Source of the DNA: Ignavibacteria bacterium
GTDB lineage: Bacteria > Bacteroidota > Ignavibacteria > OLB7
Length of the DNA stretch: 64,000 nucleotides
Direction: 5' to 3'
Assembly (NCBI GenBank): GCA_020635205.1
Contig: JACKAE010000003.1
Coordinates: 992,001 to 1,056,000, forward strand
Shown here: positions 9,676 to 19,700 of the stretch, piece after piece
Layout: each line of letters begins with the position of its first letter
Position numbering within the stretch: the first letter of the stretch is position 1
Notes under the pieces: model-generated
Told to the model about the DNA's origin: nothing
What the model saw: only the letters and a program-made list of their open reading frames with translations
Databases searched by the model: none
Translations under genes and position numbers: made by a program

Positions 9676-10308
9676 ATGCTGAAGATATTGATTGCCGACG
9701 ACCACGAGCTTTTCATTGAAGGATTGATTGCCCTACTATCCGATGCCACCGACATCACCTTTGCCGGCATCGCCCACAACGGACTGGAAGCAATCGAACT
9801 GGCAAGCCTTCACCCAGACGCCAATCTCTTTATTATGGATATTTCTATGCCGAAGATGGATGGGATCGAAGCAATGAAAGAATTGAAGAGGTTGAAGAGC
9901 ACAATTCCAATTCTCGCCCTGACCCAAAACTCCGACGGCGGATCAGTAGCAAAGGCAATGAAGGCAGGAGCCTCCGGCTACATTATCAAGACTTCTGGCA
10001 AGAGTGAGTTTCTCGATGCAATCAGAACTGTGGCTGCCGGGGAACAACACTTCAGTCCGTCGGCAACAACCGCCCTGATTTCAACGATGACCGGCAGAGA
10101 AGAGCAGACTGCACTGACCAGAAGAGAAAAGGAAATCTTAAAGCTAATTGCTGCCGAACTGACCACGAACGAAATCGCCGAGAAGCTCTTTATCAGTCCC
10201 TACACCGTTGAGACCCACCGCAAGAACCTGATCCAAAAACTGAACGTTCGGAGTTTAGCAGGGTTAGTTCGATACGCAGTGGAGCATGGGTTGGCGGATG
10301 AGGAGTGA
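9676..10308 (+). CDS. NarL/FixJ-family response regulator
   Basis: The 210-residue protein has a receiver domain with the acidic pair D8-D9, a probable phosphoacceptor D55 in MDISMPKMDG, a conserved threonine in LALTQNSD, and the lysine in GYIIKT. A C-terminal LuxR-type helix-turn-helix occupies about residues 144-205 (LTRREKEILKLI, SPYTVETHRKNL). The ATG at 9676 has GGGAGAA about 6 bases upstream. It is the likely partner of the HisKA_3 kinase upstream; this kinase class normally pairs with NarL-type regulators. Target promoters cannot be inferred. Confidence 0.93.
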   Translation: MLKILIADDHELFIEGLIALLSDATDITFAGIAHNGLEAIELASLHPDANLFIMDISMPKMDGIEAMKELKRLKSTIPILALTQNSDGGSVAKAMKAGASGYIIKTSGKSEFLDAIRTVAAGEQHFSPSATTALISTMTGREEQTALTRREKEILKLIAAELTTNEIAEKLFISPYTVETHRKNLIQKLNVRSLAGLVRYAVEHGLADEE

Positions 10309-10399
10309 GGTCGGAGTCGGTGCAAAACCTTCACGGAGTAGGAATTCAAAATTCAAAAGTAAAAATTCAAAATGGGAGAGTTTGGGTGGGAGTCTCCGC

Positions 10400-11090
10400 G
10401 TGAGAATCACCCCTCTACGAACTCTCGACTCCTCGACTCTTCGACTCCTTCATCTCAATCTTCTCTACGAATCCCGGCACAACCTATAGCGTGTTGACAA
10501 TCCCGATTCCCAGAAGGGACGCACCGCTGGTCCCCCACAGCAGAGGTATTGTCGGATTCCTCGCGCTCACGCACGAGGCTACCAACCGTCGGTCGCTCCG
10601 CGACGTAACAGAATCGTTACCGAAGAGCCGCAGCGCGGCCAACCGTTGGTAGCCTGGAGCGGAAGCTCCGGGCAACGGGAGCCGACCGAGAACGTAGCTC
10701 CAGAGGAGCGATCCTGCCTCGCGGGGAATCAGCTCATTGTTAACTGTCAACACACTCTAAAGAGTTCCGACCACCCCTCTATGAACTCTCAACTCCTCGA
10801 CTCTTTCATCTCGATATTCCCTGCTAATCCCAGCACAACCTAAAGAGTTCCGGCTACCCCTCTATGACCTCTCGACTCCTTGACCCCTTGACTCTCGCCC
10901 CGTTCATCTCGATCTCCTCTCCTATTCCCGGCACAACCCAAAGAGCTGCAACTACCACTCTACGAACTCTCGACTCTACAAACTCTCAACTCTACACACT
11001 CTACGAACTCCATCAACTCATATCCCTGAATCCCGGTATATCCACTTCTCACCCATTCCGACGATTGAACGAGGGTAGTCGATCAAGCTA
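10400..11090. repeat. Degenerate CTCGACTC / CCCGGCACAACC repeat region
   Basis: At least three imperfect copies of a unit of roughly 80-100 bases follow one another: CCCCTCTA-GAACTCTCGACTC, more GACTC triplets, TTCATCTCGAT, then ATCCCGGCACAACCTA. Copies lie near 10404-10486, 10772-10843 and 10857-10939, with a decayed one to about 11045. The first two are separated by the MITE-like element. No credible coding frame exists; short open frames here lack ribosome binding sites and conserved composition. Confidence 0.5.
10485..10759. mobile_element. MITE-like element with 15-base terminal inverted repeats
   Basis: The left end TATAGCGTGTTGACA (10485-10499) and the inverse of the right end (10745-10759) match at 13 of 15 positions, and both ends carry TA. 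The 275-base element interrupts the CTCGACTC repeat unit: the sequence on either side reads as a continuous copy of the unit. The interior is GC-rich with nested inverted repeats, such as GGCTACCAAC (10577-10586) against GTTGGTAGCC (10645-10654) and a GGAGC/GCTCC hairpin near 10656-10669. It encodes no transposase, which fits a non-autonomous element using a TA-type target. The family is not identified. Confidence 0.5.
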
Positions 11091-11115
11091 ACTTGCATCC
11101 ATTAACCGGACAAGG

Positions 11116-11144
11116 TTGCGCTATCGGGCAATTCCCTCTATAAA
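11116..11144 (+). promoter_or_regulatory. Candidate sigma70-like promoter
   Basis: TTGCGC (11116-11121) and TATAAA (11139-11144) are separated by 17 bases, the ideal spacing. The -10 matches consensus at 5 of 6 positions and the -35 at 3 of 6. Bacteroidota often use a different -7/-33 promoter, so the score is moderate. It gains weight because a terminator ends the same non-coding stretch about 250 bases downstream. Confidence 0.35.
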
Positions 11145-11150
11145 TGCTTG

Positions 11151-11402
11151 TGTATGCTGGAAGCGGTTTAGAGAGGACTAAGCCCCTCAGGAAAGGGAAG
11201 CATGGTGGTCTTCCCAACTTCATCCGGCATTGATTCGTACTCTATTTCTCACTACTGGTCGGTAGCAGGAAACGTCGCTGACGAATCAATAACACATGCT
11301 GTCACTACCTGCTATTCAGTAATCAAGGGCGTGGTGAGTGAATTCTGGAAGTGTTCAGCAGCAGAACAGGGAGTAGTCAAATTCTGGCTACTCCCTGTTT
11401 TA
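11151..11402 (+). ncRNA. Candidate orphan structured small RNA
   Basis: A promoter-like pair and an intrinsic terminator bracket about 250 bases with no convincing gene. Inside are possible stems: GGGAAG (11195-11200) with CTTCCC (11210-11215), and GTAGCAGG (about 11253) with CCTGCTAT (about 11310). I could not match it to tmRNA, SRP, RNase P or 6S RNA by their hallmark sequences. The alternative is a 68-codon frame (11202-11408) preceded by GGAAAGGGAAG. Its last codons run through the terminator stem, which is unusual for a real gene. Confidence 0.35.
11365..11401 (+). terminator. Intrinsic terminator
   Basis: A perfect 12-base stem, AACAGGGAGTAG (11365-11376) with CTACTCCCTGTT (11388-11399), encloses an 11-base loop and is followed by a short T run on the plus strand. 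It could also slow transcription from the minus side after the DUF1330 gene, whose stop is about 77 bases away, but the T run is better on the plus strand. Confidence 0.7.
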
Positions 11403-11477
11403 TGTTGAGAAGGTCAGTTGATACACTTGCGTGAACAGAGATTCTCTCTCCCATACCCACCAAGCTCACTCTTTACC

Positions 11478-11777
11478 TTATGCTGACGGCATCACAAATT
11501 CCTTTGCGAGCACTACTGACCCAGTAGAAGAATCGAGGCGAACTTGTTTCACCGGAACATAGTCTGGATCGTTATACCAGCTCTCCGCCGCTTCTTCCGA
11601 TTCAAACTTCAATATCACTGTCACCGTATCTGCTGAGCCTTCCAAAACTTTTGTTTCGTAGTCGGCAGCAAGAATCTCCGCACCATGCTTTTGAAGTAGT
11701 GGAATAACTCCCGGAACGTACGGCCCATACCCTTCTGGATCGTTAATTGTATACGTCGCGACAACATAGGCAGCCAT
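11478..11777 (-). CDS. DUF1330 family protein
   Basis: The ATG at 11777 is preceded by GGGGAGG about 6 bases upstream, so I reject the longer frame starting at 11852. The 99-residue product starts MAAYVVATYTI and shows the features of the DUF1330 dimeric ferredoxin-like fold: an N-terminal beta strand, a central ILAADYETKVLEG, then VTVILKFESEEAAESWYNDP and a C-terminal strand. These are small cytosolic proteins of unknown role. The gene appears monocistronic, downstream of and codirectional with the beta-roll gene at 12048-14003. Confidence 0.88.
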   Translation of the reverse strand: MAAYVVATYTINDPEGYGPYVPGVIPLLQKHGAEILAADYETKVLEGSADTVTVILKFESEEAAESWYNDPDYVPVKQVRLDSSTGSVVLAKEFVMPSA

Positions 11778-12047
11778 CAGAACCTCCCCTTTACGATTGT
11801 GAGAATGTAGTAGCAGAGGGGCTATAAAATAGCCCAATAGCCCAAACAACAAAAAGCTCTGGGATATTCAGCCGATGGTGGAGTATGGTAGGTAAGCGAC
11901 AGACTCTGATTTGCGAGCTATACATACTGCAAATGGAAATGTAACGCCAGAAGTCTCTTTGATGCCTCGCTCTCAGCAGGCTGCAATACATCATCGTGGC
12001 AACATGATTGATTATGTCTATAGAACAACTCTCCATTCCTAATTCTC

Positions 12048-14003
12048 TTAATCAATCTCTATAACGTGATAGTTGAACAGGTAGGTATCGGCTCCGTTCC
12101 CGGTAGTTGTTGAGATGTTGATCTCGAAGGAGGTCGTGGTTGTGTTGCTGACGAAGTAGGTCGATCCGGCTGCCATCATGTTGGCCGGGGTCACGACAAC
12201 GATTGGATCAGTCGCATAGGCTGCATTGAACGTGACGATAATCACTCCTGTCCCGATCCCTCCCCCATCGGTTGCAATAATACGTCCGGCAACATCGGTG
12301 GAGGCTGTTGCAACCATCACATATGTGGCAAGATTCGTTCCATCCCCCAGAGCGTTCGGTGCGGCTCCCTGCGATGTCCAATGTCCGCCATTTACCACAA
12401 TGCGTGAGTTAGTGACAGCGGTCGCCCCGTTCAATCTCAGTGACGAGAGGGTTGCATCCGATGTCCAATCGAGCGAGATCTGTGTGCCGGCGATTGCGTC
12501 GATTGCGAGGATGTCCCCGACACCTCCGGGGACATCAGGGAGGAGATAGTTGATATCAGCAGACTGCGTTCTGGCTTCGAACGACGTATAGTGCGAGCCA
12601 TTCGGGAACGCCCCGGAACCGGGCGTTGCATCTGGCTCAAAGAACCGCAACTGACTCCCTGTACCGTTGTTGTTGGCAAGCCACATATCCACATTGCCAA
12701 AGACAGCAATATCTGGCGTGCTAATGGTCATGCCGTTTGCCCCACTATTTCCGCCAAGGAATCCGAAGCTGCCGTCGGTTGCCGCATCGAGCGTTAGTCC
12801 GTAACCACCTGAAATGGCGGAGTAGTCTCCGGCGGCAGTGTTCAGTCTTCCTCCCCCAACAAACGAGTGGGTTCCAGAGGCTATATTGATCTCTCCCCCA
12901 AGCACGGCTGCATACTCACCCGACGCCACGTTCTCCCCACCACCAGCGGTAACGCTCGCCAAATTGGATGCCCTGTTGCTGTATCCTCCACCAACAAATG
13001 CGTTGTCTCCCGACGCACCATTATCCTCCCCCCCCGCGACCGCGGCCAAGGCTCCCGAGGCAAAGTTTACACCCCCTCCTCCAACAAAACCTCTGAAGCC
13101 TGTTGCCTGGTTACTCTGGCCCCCACTTATTACCGCATAAGAACCTATTGCTTTGTTGCTTTGCCCTCCTCCTACCACCGAATAGAAATTTGTTGCTTGG
13201 TTATTCTGCCCTCCTCCTACCACCGAATAAAAACCTGTTGCCTTGTTATTCTGCCCCCCACCTGCTGCCGAATAGAAATTTGTTGCCTCGTTACTCTGCC
13301 CTCCTCCTACCACCGAATAAAAACCTGTTGCCTCGTTAGTCCTTCCTCCACTTACTACCGAATAGGAGTTTGCTGCCCTGTTTTCTCTCCCCCCACCAAC
13401 TGTAGCGCTGAGACTCGATGCAGTGTTGTTCACCCCTCCTCCGATAACCGAATAATCGCCGGAAGCCACCTCCGTCACGTTTGCTCTGCTTACTTGGATG
13501 TCAACCGCCTCCACTCCACGTCCACTCCCACCGGCGTCTCGCTGAATGCTTCCATTCGTGTTCAGAACCAGACGCTCGGTGCTGTTCACAACCATCCGGA
13601 GAGGGACGGCATCGAGCGTCCCGAGGTAGTTGTCCGTCCCATCAACCAGACCACCATTTCCAATTGTCAGCCATCCAAGGTTACTGCCTGTGGTGATGAA
13701 CGTATCCCACTGCCAGACGCCAGAGGCATCGCTCCAAGTCTGGACAACCCCGAGATCGGTGTTGTAGATCATCAACCCTTCCGGTGGATTTGCTACCCCA
13801 TCCCGCTGCACGCTCGTCATGCGAGGCATCAGGAAGCCCTTCTTTGCCGACTGTAGGTCGAGCATCGCAGCCGGATCGGGAAGGACTCCCCCGATAGCTA
13901 CGCTCCCGGAAGGATCACTAACTGGTTGAGCCTGAACTTCTCCCAACAGTAGGATGAACAGAAGGAAAAGTATTGGAGAAAGCAATGTTGAAATGCGTGC
14001 CAT
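12048..14003 (-). CDS. Secreted beta-roll repeat (YadA-head-like) surface protein
   Basis: The 651-residue protein has a signal peptide at residues 1-25 (LLSPILFLLFILLLGEVQA). An N-terminal segment resembles one shared by the 27650-31264 protein (GFLMPRM, GLMIYNTDLGVVQTWSD). From about residue 175 to 405 are some 14-16-residue repeats of the form VGGG-x-x-N-x-A-x-G, the pattern of left-handed beta-roll heads in trimeric adhesins. Then comes a conserved module (DMWLANNNGTGSQLRF... DINYLLPDVPGG) and a C-terminal domain ending NYHVIEID that is shared with 27650-31264. No YadA-type membrane anchor and no T9SS sorting signal are visible, so surface attachment is unexplained. It diverges from the TPR-LuxR gene at 14379. 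Confidence 0.8.
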   Translation of the reverse strand: MARISTLLSPILFLLFILLLGEVQAQPVSDPSGSVAIGGVLPDPAAMLDLQSAKKGFLMPRMTSVQRDGVANPPEGLMIYNTDLGVVQTWSDASGVWQWDTFITTGSNLGWLTIGNGGLVDGTDNYLGTLDAVPLRMVVNSTERLVLNTNGSIQRDAGGSGRGVEAVDIQVSRANVTEVASGDYSVIGGGVNNTASSLSATVGGGRENRAANSYSVVSGGRTNEATGFYSVVGGGQSNEATNFYSAAGGGQNNKATGFYSVVGGGQNNQATNFYSVVGGGQSNKAIGSYAVISGGQSNQATGFRGFVGGGGVNFASGALAAVAGGEDNGASGDNAFVGGGYSNRASNLASVTAGGGENVASGEYAAVLGGEINIASGTHSFVGGGRLNTAAGDYSAISGGYGLTLDAATDGSFGFLGGNSGANGMTISTPDIAVFGNVDMWLANNNGTGSQLRFFEPDATPGSGAFPNGSHYTSFEARTQSADINYLLPDVPGGVGDILAIDAIAGTQISLDWTSDATLSSLRLNGATAVTNSRIVVNGGHWTSQGAAPNALGDGTNLATYVMVATASTDVAGRIIATDGGGIGTGVIIVTFNAAYATDPIVVVTPANMMAAGSTYFVSNTTTTSFEINISTTTGNGADTYLFNYHVIEID

Positions 14004-14378
14004 AATTGATCGTATCGAACTGAATTATTCGGCCAAGAGCCTATGTGCCAATCTCGTAGTGCCCTACACTTACTGAAATGCTTTCGAGAATTCGAGAAGT
14101 TCCATCAGCAGGTGTTAAAGCGTGGGCAAGCTATTAGCCTGCTGATTCAGGGACAAATAGTTGAAGGGTGCTCAGAGGGTTCGGTTCCCTATTGTTCGAT
14201 AGAAGGGTTGTAGATTTTATGAGAAGCATAGCAGAAGAGGGAAAGAATACTTGGTTAGGAAACCTGAACTATGGTAGCTCTTCAGTATCTGCCGAGAAGT
14301 TGTCTCGTAGTGATTCAACCACTTACTCTTACTGCAGAACGACAGTTCAGGTTTTCCCACAACTCGTCAGGAATAGGC
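14004..14378. other. Divergent intergenic region with a 9-base inverted repeat
   Basis: This region separates the beta-roll gene (minus) from the TPR-LuxR gene (plus), so it must hold both promoters. The clearest structure is ATCAGCAGG (14104-14112) with CCTGCTGAT (14138-14146), perfect over nine bases and 25 bases apart, a possible operator or hairpin. The open frame 14168-14431 has no support and overlaps the regulator start out of frame. Confidence 0.4.
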
Positions 14379-16466
14379 ATGGACAAGAACAAAGAACTAC
14401 AGAACTATCAGGAGAGAGTTCTGACAACTAAGCGTCTACGGGGGCTACTCAAGAAGCGCCGAACCCGACTTGTGCCGGAAAGTCTTGTAGAGTATATCCG
14501 CCATAGATTTCCAGAAATCTACGGGCCGGACGGAGTGGAGATCAGTACTATTCTCTATGAACTCGTCTCAGAGGTTCGGAGTGAACTGGATAGTGCTGGC
14601 ATCCAACTGGGTCGCAGGAAGAAAAACCCTGTACAGCATTTGAACCGACGGGAACGGAATCACGTGATCGACTTTGCAGCACTCCTGACGTGGGCGGCAG
14701 AAGCAGCCTGGCTGGTGATTCTTTCCCCAACTCACAAACAAACGCAGAACGAACTCACCCCAAATGAAGCGATTGAACTCGCCCGCGAAGGAGTTGCTTG
14801 GGCAGAAATTACTGATGACCTCCCTCAACGTGGTATCTGCATGTTAATCCTTGCCAACCACATCGGAATGCTCCCGAACAGAGAAGATGAGGTAAAGAGC
14901 ATCTTGCGAAGAGCACTTAATCTACTTGCCGACAATAACGATGAACAACAGAGAAGAGTACGTCTTCGCCTACTTACTGTACTTGCCAGCACACTTGAAA
15001 CCGGAGGAGAATTCGATCAAGCCGAACTGGTTGTTCAAGAATGCGAGGAATTAATAACGCCTATGTCAGAGGCAAGCGAGCGAGCCATACGAGTTTCGCT
15101 TTTGTCGTTGCGATCCACTATTGCACGAATACGGAAGCAACATTCCGCCGCGCTCGACTACGGACAACAGGCTCTTCGCTGGAGCGACCCGGAGTTCAAC
15201 CCAATTACCCACTGTCAGCTACTGCAATCCCTCGGCCTTCTTTACAGTAGAATGGAGCATCTGGAGCAGGGCTTGCAGATGTTCCTGAACGCCATCACAA
15301 TCCTCGAGAACAACGGACTTGGAACCTTAGGATCGTGGGTCTACATTAATGCTGCTGAGTCATACCTGGAGATGGGAGAACTGCCCCGAGCACATGAGCT
15401 ACTGAATCGGATTGAGAGCCTACTTGGATATGAGAGTGAGAACCTGCCTGATAACTCAATGAACATTCTTGTTCACATCCAAAGTACGCGAGCCAATCTT
15501 CTGGTAGCAGAGAAAGAATACGATAAGGCAGAGGAGTTGCTCAAGTGGTCGATTGACAACTACCATAACCTTAACCATTCTTCAGGTGAGGTCTCCTCCT
15601 GCGCGGTGATCGCCTCCCTCTACGGAGATCGGAATAATCCAGAGGAAGCATGCCGATACATTGAACGTGCGATTGGTGTCTCCAAACGCTCATCTCGTTG
15701 GCATCAGCTTCGTCTACACCTCCTGTTGGCTCGTTGGAAAACAGCCTGTAATGAAGTAGAAGAGGCAAGCCGCCTGCTCGATGAAATTGAACCGGAGTTA
15801 CGGAGTGAACAGAGTTCCTATATGAGCCTCCTTCGACTGCGTGCCGAGATACATGAAAAGGATAATAATCTGAGCGAAGCATTGCGCCTTGAGCGTGAGG
15901 CAACGGAGATAGAGCGTGAACTGTTGGAGAACAACCGTGAACGCTCGATACGCTACGCTCGAACAATGGCCGAGACGAACTTCTTTGAACAAATGGTAGA
16001 ACGAGAGAAAGAACAACGCCAGCGACTTGAACATGAGCTTGCCGGCGCTGTGGTTGAATTGGGGGAAAAGAGACTACTAATCGAAGAAGTAATCACCCGA
16101 CTGAAAAAGGAACTGGCCAGTAGAGAATCCCGAGTGAACAAAAGATTCCCCGAAACAATCAGCTTTGCGAGTTTTCACTCGATACTCTCTGTGTTGCAGA
16201 AAGGGGGGAAAGATTCATACTTCCCTGCTGCCTACCTCGGCAACGATAACGATGAATTTATCCAGCAGCTACGCCGCGCCTACCCGAACTTGACAACATC
16301 ACAAGAGCGCCTCTGCGTGTTACTCCGTTCTGGACTGAACGCCGGAGAAATCTGTTCAATCCTCGATATAGGAAGCGAAGGACTAAAGTCACGACGCAAA
16401 CGGCTCCGCAAGACGCTCGGCTTGACGAAAGGGGAGAGCTTGGAGAAGGCACTTGCGCAGGTATAG
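14379..16466 (+). CDS. TPR protein with coiled coil and LuxR-like helix-turn-helix
   Basis: The frame is open from 14271, but the ATG at 14379 (MDKNKELQ) has AGGAATAGG just upstream and fits the start of the polar N-terminal region. The product is about 695 residues. Residues 137-527 are degenerate TPRs, followed by a charged coiled coil (about 527-583). The last 70 residues (YPNLTTSQERLCVLLRSGL, LKSRRKRLRKTLGL) align with LuxR-type DNA-binding domains such as the one in the gene ending at 62627. It is probably a cytosolic transcription regulator whose TPR domain takes the input, divergent from the surface protein gene at 12048. The HTH is more basic and less canonical than in the response regulator, so DNA binding is likely but not certain. 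Confidence 0.75.
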   Translation: MDKNKELQNYQERVLTTKRLRGLLKKRRTRLVPESLVEYIRHRFPEIYGPDGVEISTILYELVSEVRSELDSAGIQLGRRKKNPVQHLNRRERNHVIDFAALLTWAAEAAWLVILSPTHKQTQNELTPNEAIELAREGVAWAEITDDLPQRGICMLILANHIGMLPNREDEVKSILRRALNLLADNNDEQQRRVRLRLLTVLASTLETGGEFDQAELVVQECEELITPMSEASERAIRVSLLSLRSTIARIRKQHSAALDYGQQALRWSDPEFNPITHCQLLQSLGLLYSRMEHLEQGLQMFLNAITILENNGLGTLGSWVYINAAESYLEMGELPRAHELLNRIESLLGYESENLPDNSMNILVHIQSTRANLLVAEKEYDKAEELLKWSIDNYHNLNHSSGEVSSCAVIASLYGDRNNPEEACRYIERAIGVSKRSSRWHQLRLHLLLARWKTACNEVEEASRLLDEIEPELRSEQSSYMSLLRLRAEIHEKDNNLSEALRLEREATEIERELLENNRERSIRYARTMAETNFFEQMVEREKEQRQRLEHELAGAVVELGEKRLLIEEVITRLKKELASRESRVNKRFPETISFASFHSILSVLQKGGKDSYFPAAYLGNDNDEFIQQLRRAYPNLTTSQERLCVLLRSGLNAGEICSILDIGSEGLKSRRKRLRKTLGLTKGESLEKALAQV

Positions 16467-16566
16467 AAAGGACATAGAACGGCAGCAGAGTACCTCTTAC
16501 GGCACCCAATGATGCTCCGAGAGAGAGACGTAATGCAGAGGGTGGAGAAGACTCTCTCCCGTCACT

Positions 16567-16666
16567 GAGTGGCTATCCATTGGCCACTCCGAACGGAAGA
16601 GCGGGTCACCTCTCCATCACCCAGCAACCACCTGTCGGTTGCCCCGAGCGAGAGCAGGGGGCAACC
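16567..16666. terminator. Two hairpins between convergent genes
   Basis: GAGTGGC (16567-16573) pairs with GCCACTC (16583-16589). GGTTGCCCC (16637-16645) pairs with GGGGCAACC (16658-16666), a 9-base GC-rich stem. They lie between the stops of the TPR-LuxR gene and the giant beta-roll gene and may act as a bidirectional terminator, although neither has a T run. Confidence 0.4.
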
Positions 16667-16742
16667 AGACTAAGACTAACTTCCGTAAACTACCAGAGAT
16701 ACGAACCTCTGCAACTCGGCCTCTACCAAGCGGCACTTACTT

Positions 16743-19700
16743 CTACTTCGTCACCTGCACCTTGAACGTGTTCGTCGTCGCCGGGGCAATCGCAGCAAGG
16801 CTGTAGTTGTTGAAGCGGATCGTCACCGTGTTTGCTGCCGACACCCAAGCCGTATAACAACTGTTCGCGGCAACTGCTGCATTGTCCACACCGATGTTGA
16901 CAATATCCCCAACTGCTGCACCGGTAACCGTCACCGTCACATCACTACTGGTCTGCGAGGCCACGTTGCCGAAGTTTAAGTTCGTCGCCGTCACCACCAC
17001 CGACTGCCGCCACGACATGGTTCCGGCATTATCTGTCTCCATGTAGCCCGTGCCGAGGTCGGTTCCATTTGCTGCCGCGTTCGGCGTTGCCGTAGGAAGT
17101 GTATAGTCGATGTCTGCGGTCTGCGGTCCGGCTTTGAAAGAAGTGTAGTTCGTTCCGTTCGGGAACGTCCCGGTAGTATTGTTCGCCTCGTAGAAGCGAA
17201 GCTGCGACGCGCCGTTGTTGTTGTTTGCAAGCCAGAGATCGGTGTTGCCAAAAACTGCAACTTCGTCTGAGGTAACGCTCATTGGTAAACTTCCCGACTC
17301 GTTCGAGAGATAGCCAAACGACCCATTCCCGTCGAGGGTTAGCTCGCGTCCACCGGCAATAACTGAAGTTCGTCCAGTTAGACTATTTTCAGTGCCGCCA
17401 GCTATTACGGAGCTGGTTGAACTGTCGCCAATCGTGTTCAGCCGTCCGCCACCAATTGTCGACAGCCAAGAATTTGCTCCAACCACGTTTCGTCCTCCAC
17501 CGGCAATTGTCACCTGCCACGATCCATCGTAGATCGTATCTTGCTCACCACCAGCAATCACTGACGCGCCGGCATTTATCGCCATGTGGTTTTCATATCC
17601 ACCACCAATCGTTGAACGGATGTTCTGATCGATACTGTTCCGAACTCCCCCTCCGATAGTTGCGTTAGTAGCACCCGAAATTGTATTCCCTGATCCTCCT
17701 CCAATCGTGCCGTTGGTGGCACTTATGCTGTTGCTCGCTCCGCCACCGATAACGCCATTGCTTGCCGTAATCGTATTGTCATTCCCACCACCGATGAAGG
17801 AGAGATCTGCCGTCGAGATCGAGTTCCGCAACCCCGTGACAACCCCTGCGTTGTTGCTCGCAACGGTGTTGTCGCTCCCCCCAACAATTACCGCACCTGT
17901 TCCAGAGGCGACTTCAGTAGCGTTCGTGCGGCTTTGCTGCAAGTCAATTGCATTGTTCCCCCGAGCGTTTCCACCGTTGTCGTGCTGGATACTTCCGTTT
18001 GTATTCAAGATCAGGGCATTGCTGCTTCCACTGTTGACGTACAGGTGAAGTGCCTGCACGTCAGTTGTCCCAACAAAGTTCGTCCCTGCTGTCGTTCCCG
18101 CATTGCCAGTCAACGACCAAGCACTGTCGCTGACGTTGATCGTAGAAGCACTCCCCCCAGCAGTCCAATCGAGCGTTACCTGCGAGCCAGAGACCGAGGC
18201 AACCGAGAGGACATCCCCTACAATTCCGGCCGTGTCTGGAAGTAGATAGTTGATGTCGGCAGCTTGTGAACGTGCCTGAAACGACGAGTAGTTTGTTCCG
18301 TTCGGGAACGCACCGGTAGTGTTGTTCGCCTCGTAGAAGCGAAGCTGCGACGCGCCGTTGTTGTTGTTTGCAAGCCAGAGGTCGGTGTTGCCGAAGACAG
18401 CAACTTCATTCGCAGCCACTGTCATATCAAAGTTCCCCGACTCGTTGCCGAGAAAGCCGAAGGAGCTATTCCCATTTAGTGTCAGTTCTCGTCCACCCGG
18501 AATAACCGACAGGCGTCCGGTAATTGCATTCTGCGAGCCACCACCAATGGTGCTCCCTGCCGAGTTATCTCCAATCTGGCCACCACTACCACCGGCAATC
18601 GTTGCTACCCAAGAGCTTGCTCCGATTGCATTTCCTCCACCGCCGGCGATCGTTGTCTGCCAAGAACCAGCTCCGATACTGTTGGCTGTCCCCCCCCCTA
18701 TCACTCCGTGCCCAGCCCCGGTACTAATCATGTGGTCGGAACCACCACTGATCGTTGCGTTCGAAGTAAGAATGGTATCTCTCCGACCTCCACCGATGGT
18801 TGACTGGTCAGCATTGTTTCCGATATAGTTTTGCTGTCCACCACTGATCGTTCCCTGATTTGTGTTCGTCTCGATCACGTTGCCGTTACCACCACCAATT
18901 GTCGACTGGGTAGCACCGGTGTTGATGATGTTGTTGGTTCCACCACTCACAACCGATACACCGGCATATACTTCATTAAAACGTCCACCACCAATTGTAG
19001 CGTCGTCTGCGTTTTTGCCTATCACATGGTTAAGTCCACCTGAGATAAGGGAGCGATTCGCGCCGGTATCAATTGTGTTGTTCGCTCCGCCACCGATGGT
19101 TGAGCCGGTAGCATTCGTGTTGATTCTGTTGTTGGAGCCTCCGCCAATCACGGTGTTCCCTGCAGAGTTCTCGATAGTGTTCTTCTGGCCAGCACCAATA
19201 AAACTGTTGGATGAGCCTGTACCGATTGTGAGGTTTTCACCTGCACCGATGAAACTTCTGTCGGAACCATTGCCGATGATATTGTGCTGGCCTCCGACAA
19301 GCCCCGCGTCGTTTGCATTGGTGTCAATCGTGTTATCAAACCCTGAACCAATGAAGGAGCGGAATGAATTCTGGCCGATCAGATTATTGATGCCTGAGAT
19401 TATTGCCGACTCACGGGAATTTGATCCGATCCTCAGATTATCTCCGGCTCCGATAAAGGACCGATAGGCGGTAACCTCTATGGAATTGCCACTGCCAGCA
19501 CCAATTGCTGAACTGTAGGAACCAGCGTTGATTGCATTGTTATCTCCCGCACCGATGAAACTTCTGTCGGCGTTGTTGCCTATCGTGTTCCGCTGCCCCC
19601 CAACAATCGCTGCGTCGCTTGCATTGGTGTCGATCAGTTGTCTCCACCCTGAACCAATGAAGGTATGGTACGCATTCAGGCTAATTGTGTTGTCAAGTCC

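Noticed and set aside
10484..10753. 89-codon minus-strand frame
   Set aside because: It coincides almost exactly with the MITE-like element and its inverted repeats; no start signal or family is seen.
11202..11408. 68-codon gene with a good Shine-Dalgarno
   Set aside because: Its end runs through the terminator stem and the putative ribosome site is itself in a hairpin. I kept it only as an alternative to the small RNA.
12867..13856. Long plus-strand open frame opposite the beta-roll gene
   Set aside because: It mirrors the repeat codons of the minus-strand protein, has no signal or ribosome site, and similar frames appear opposite every beta-roll tract (for example 18862-19467, 19665-20057, 30105-30983).
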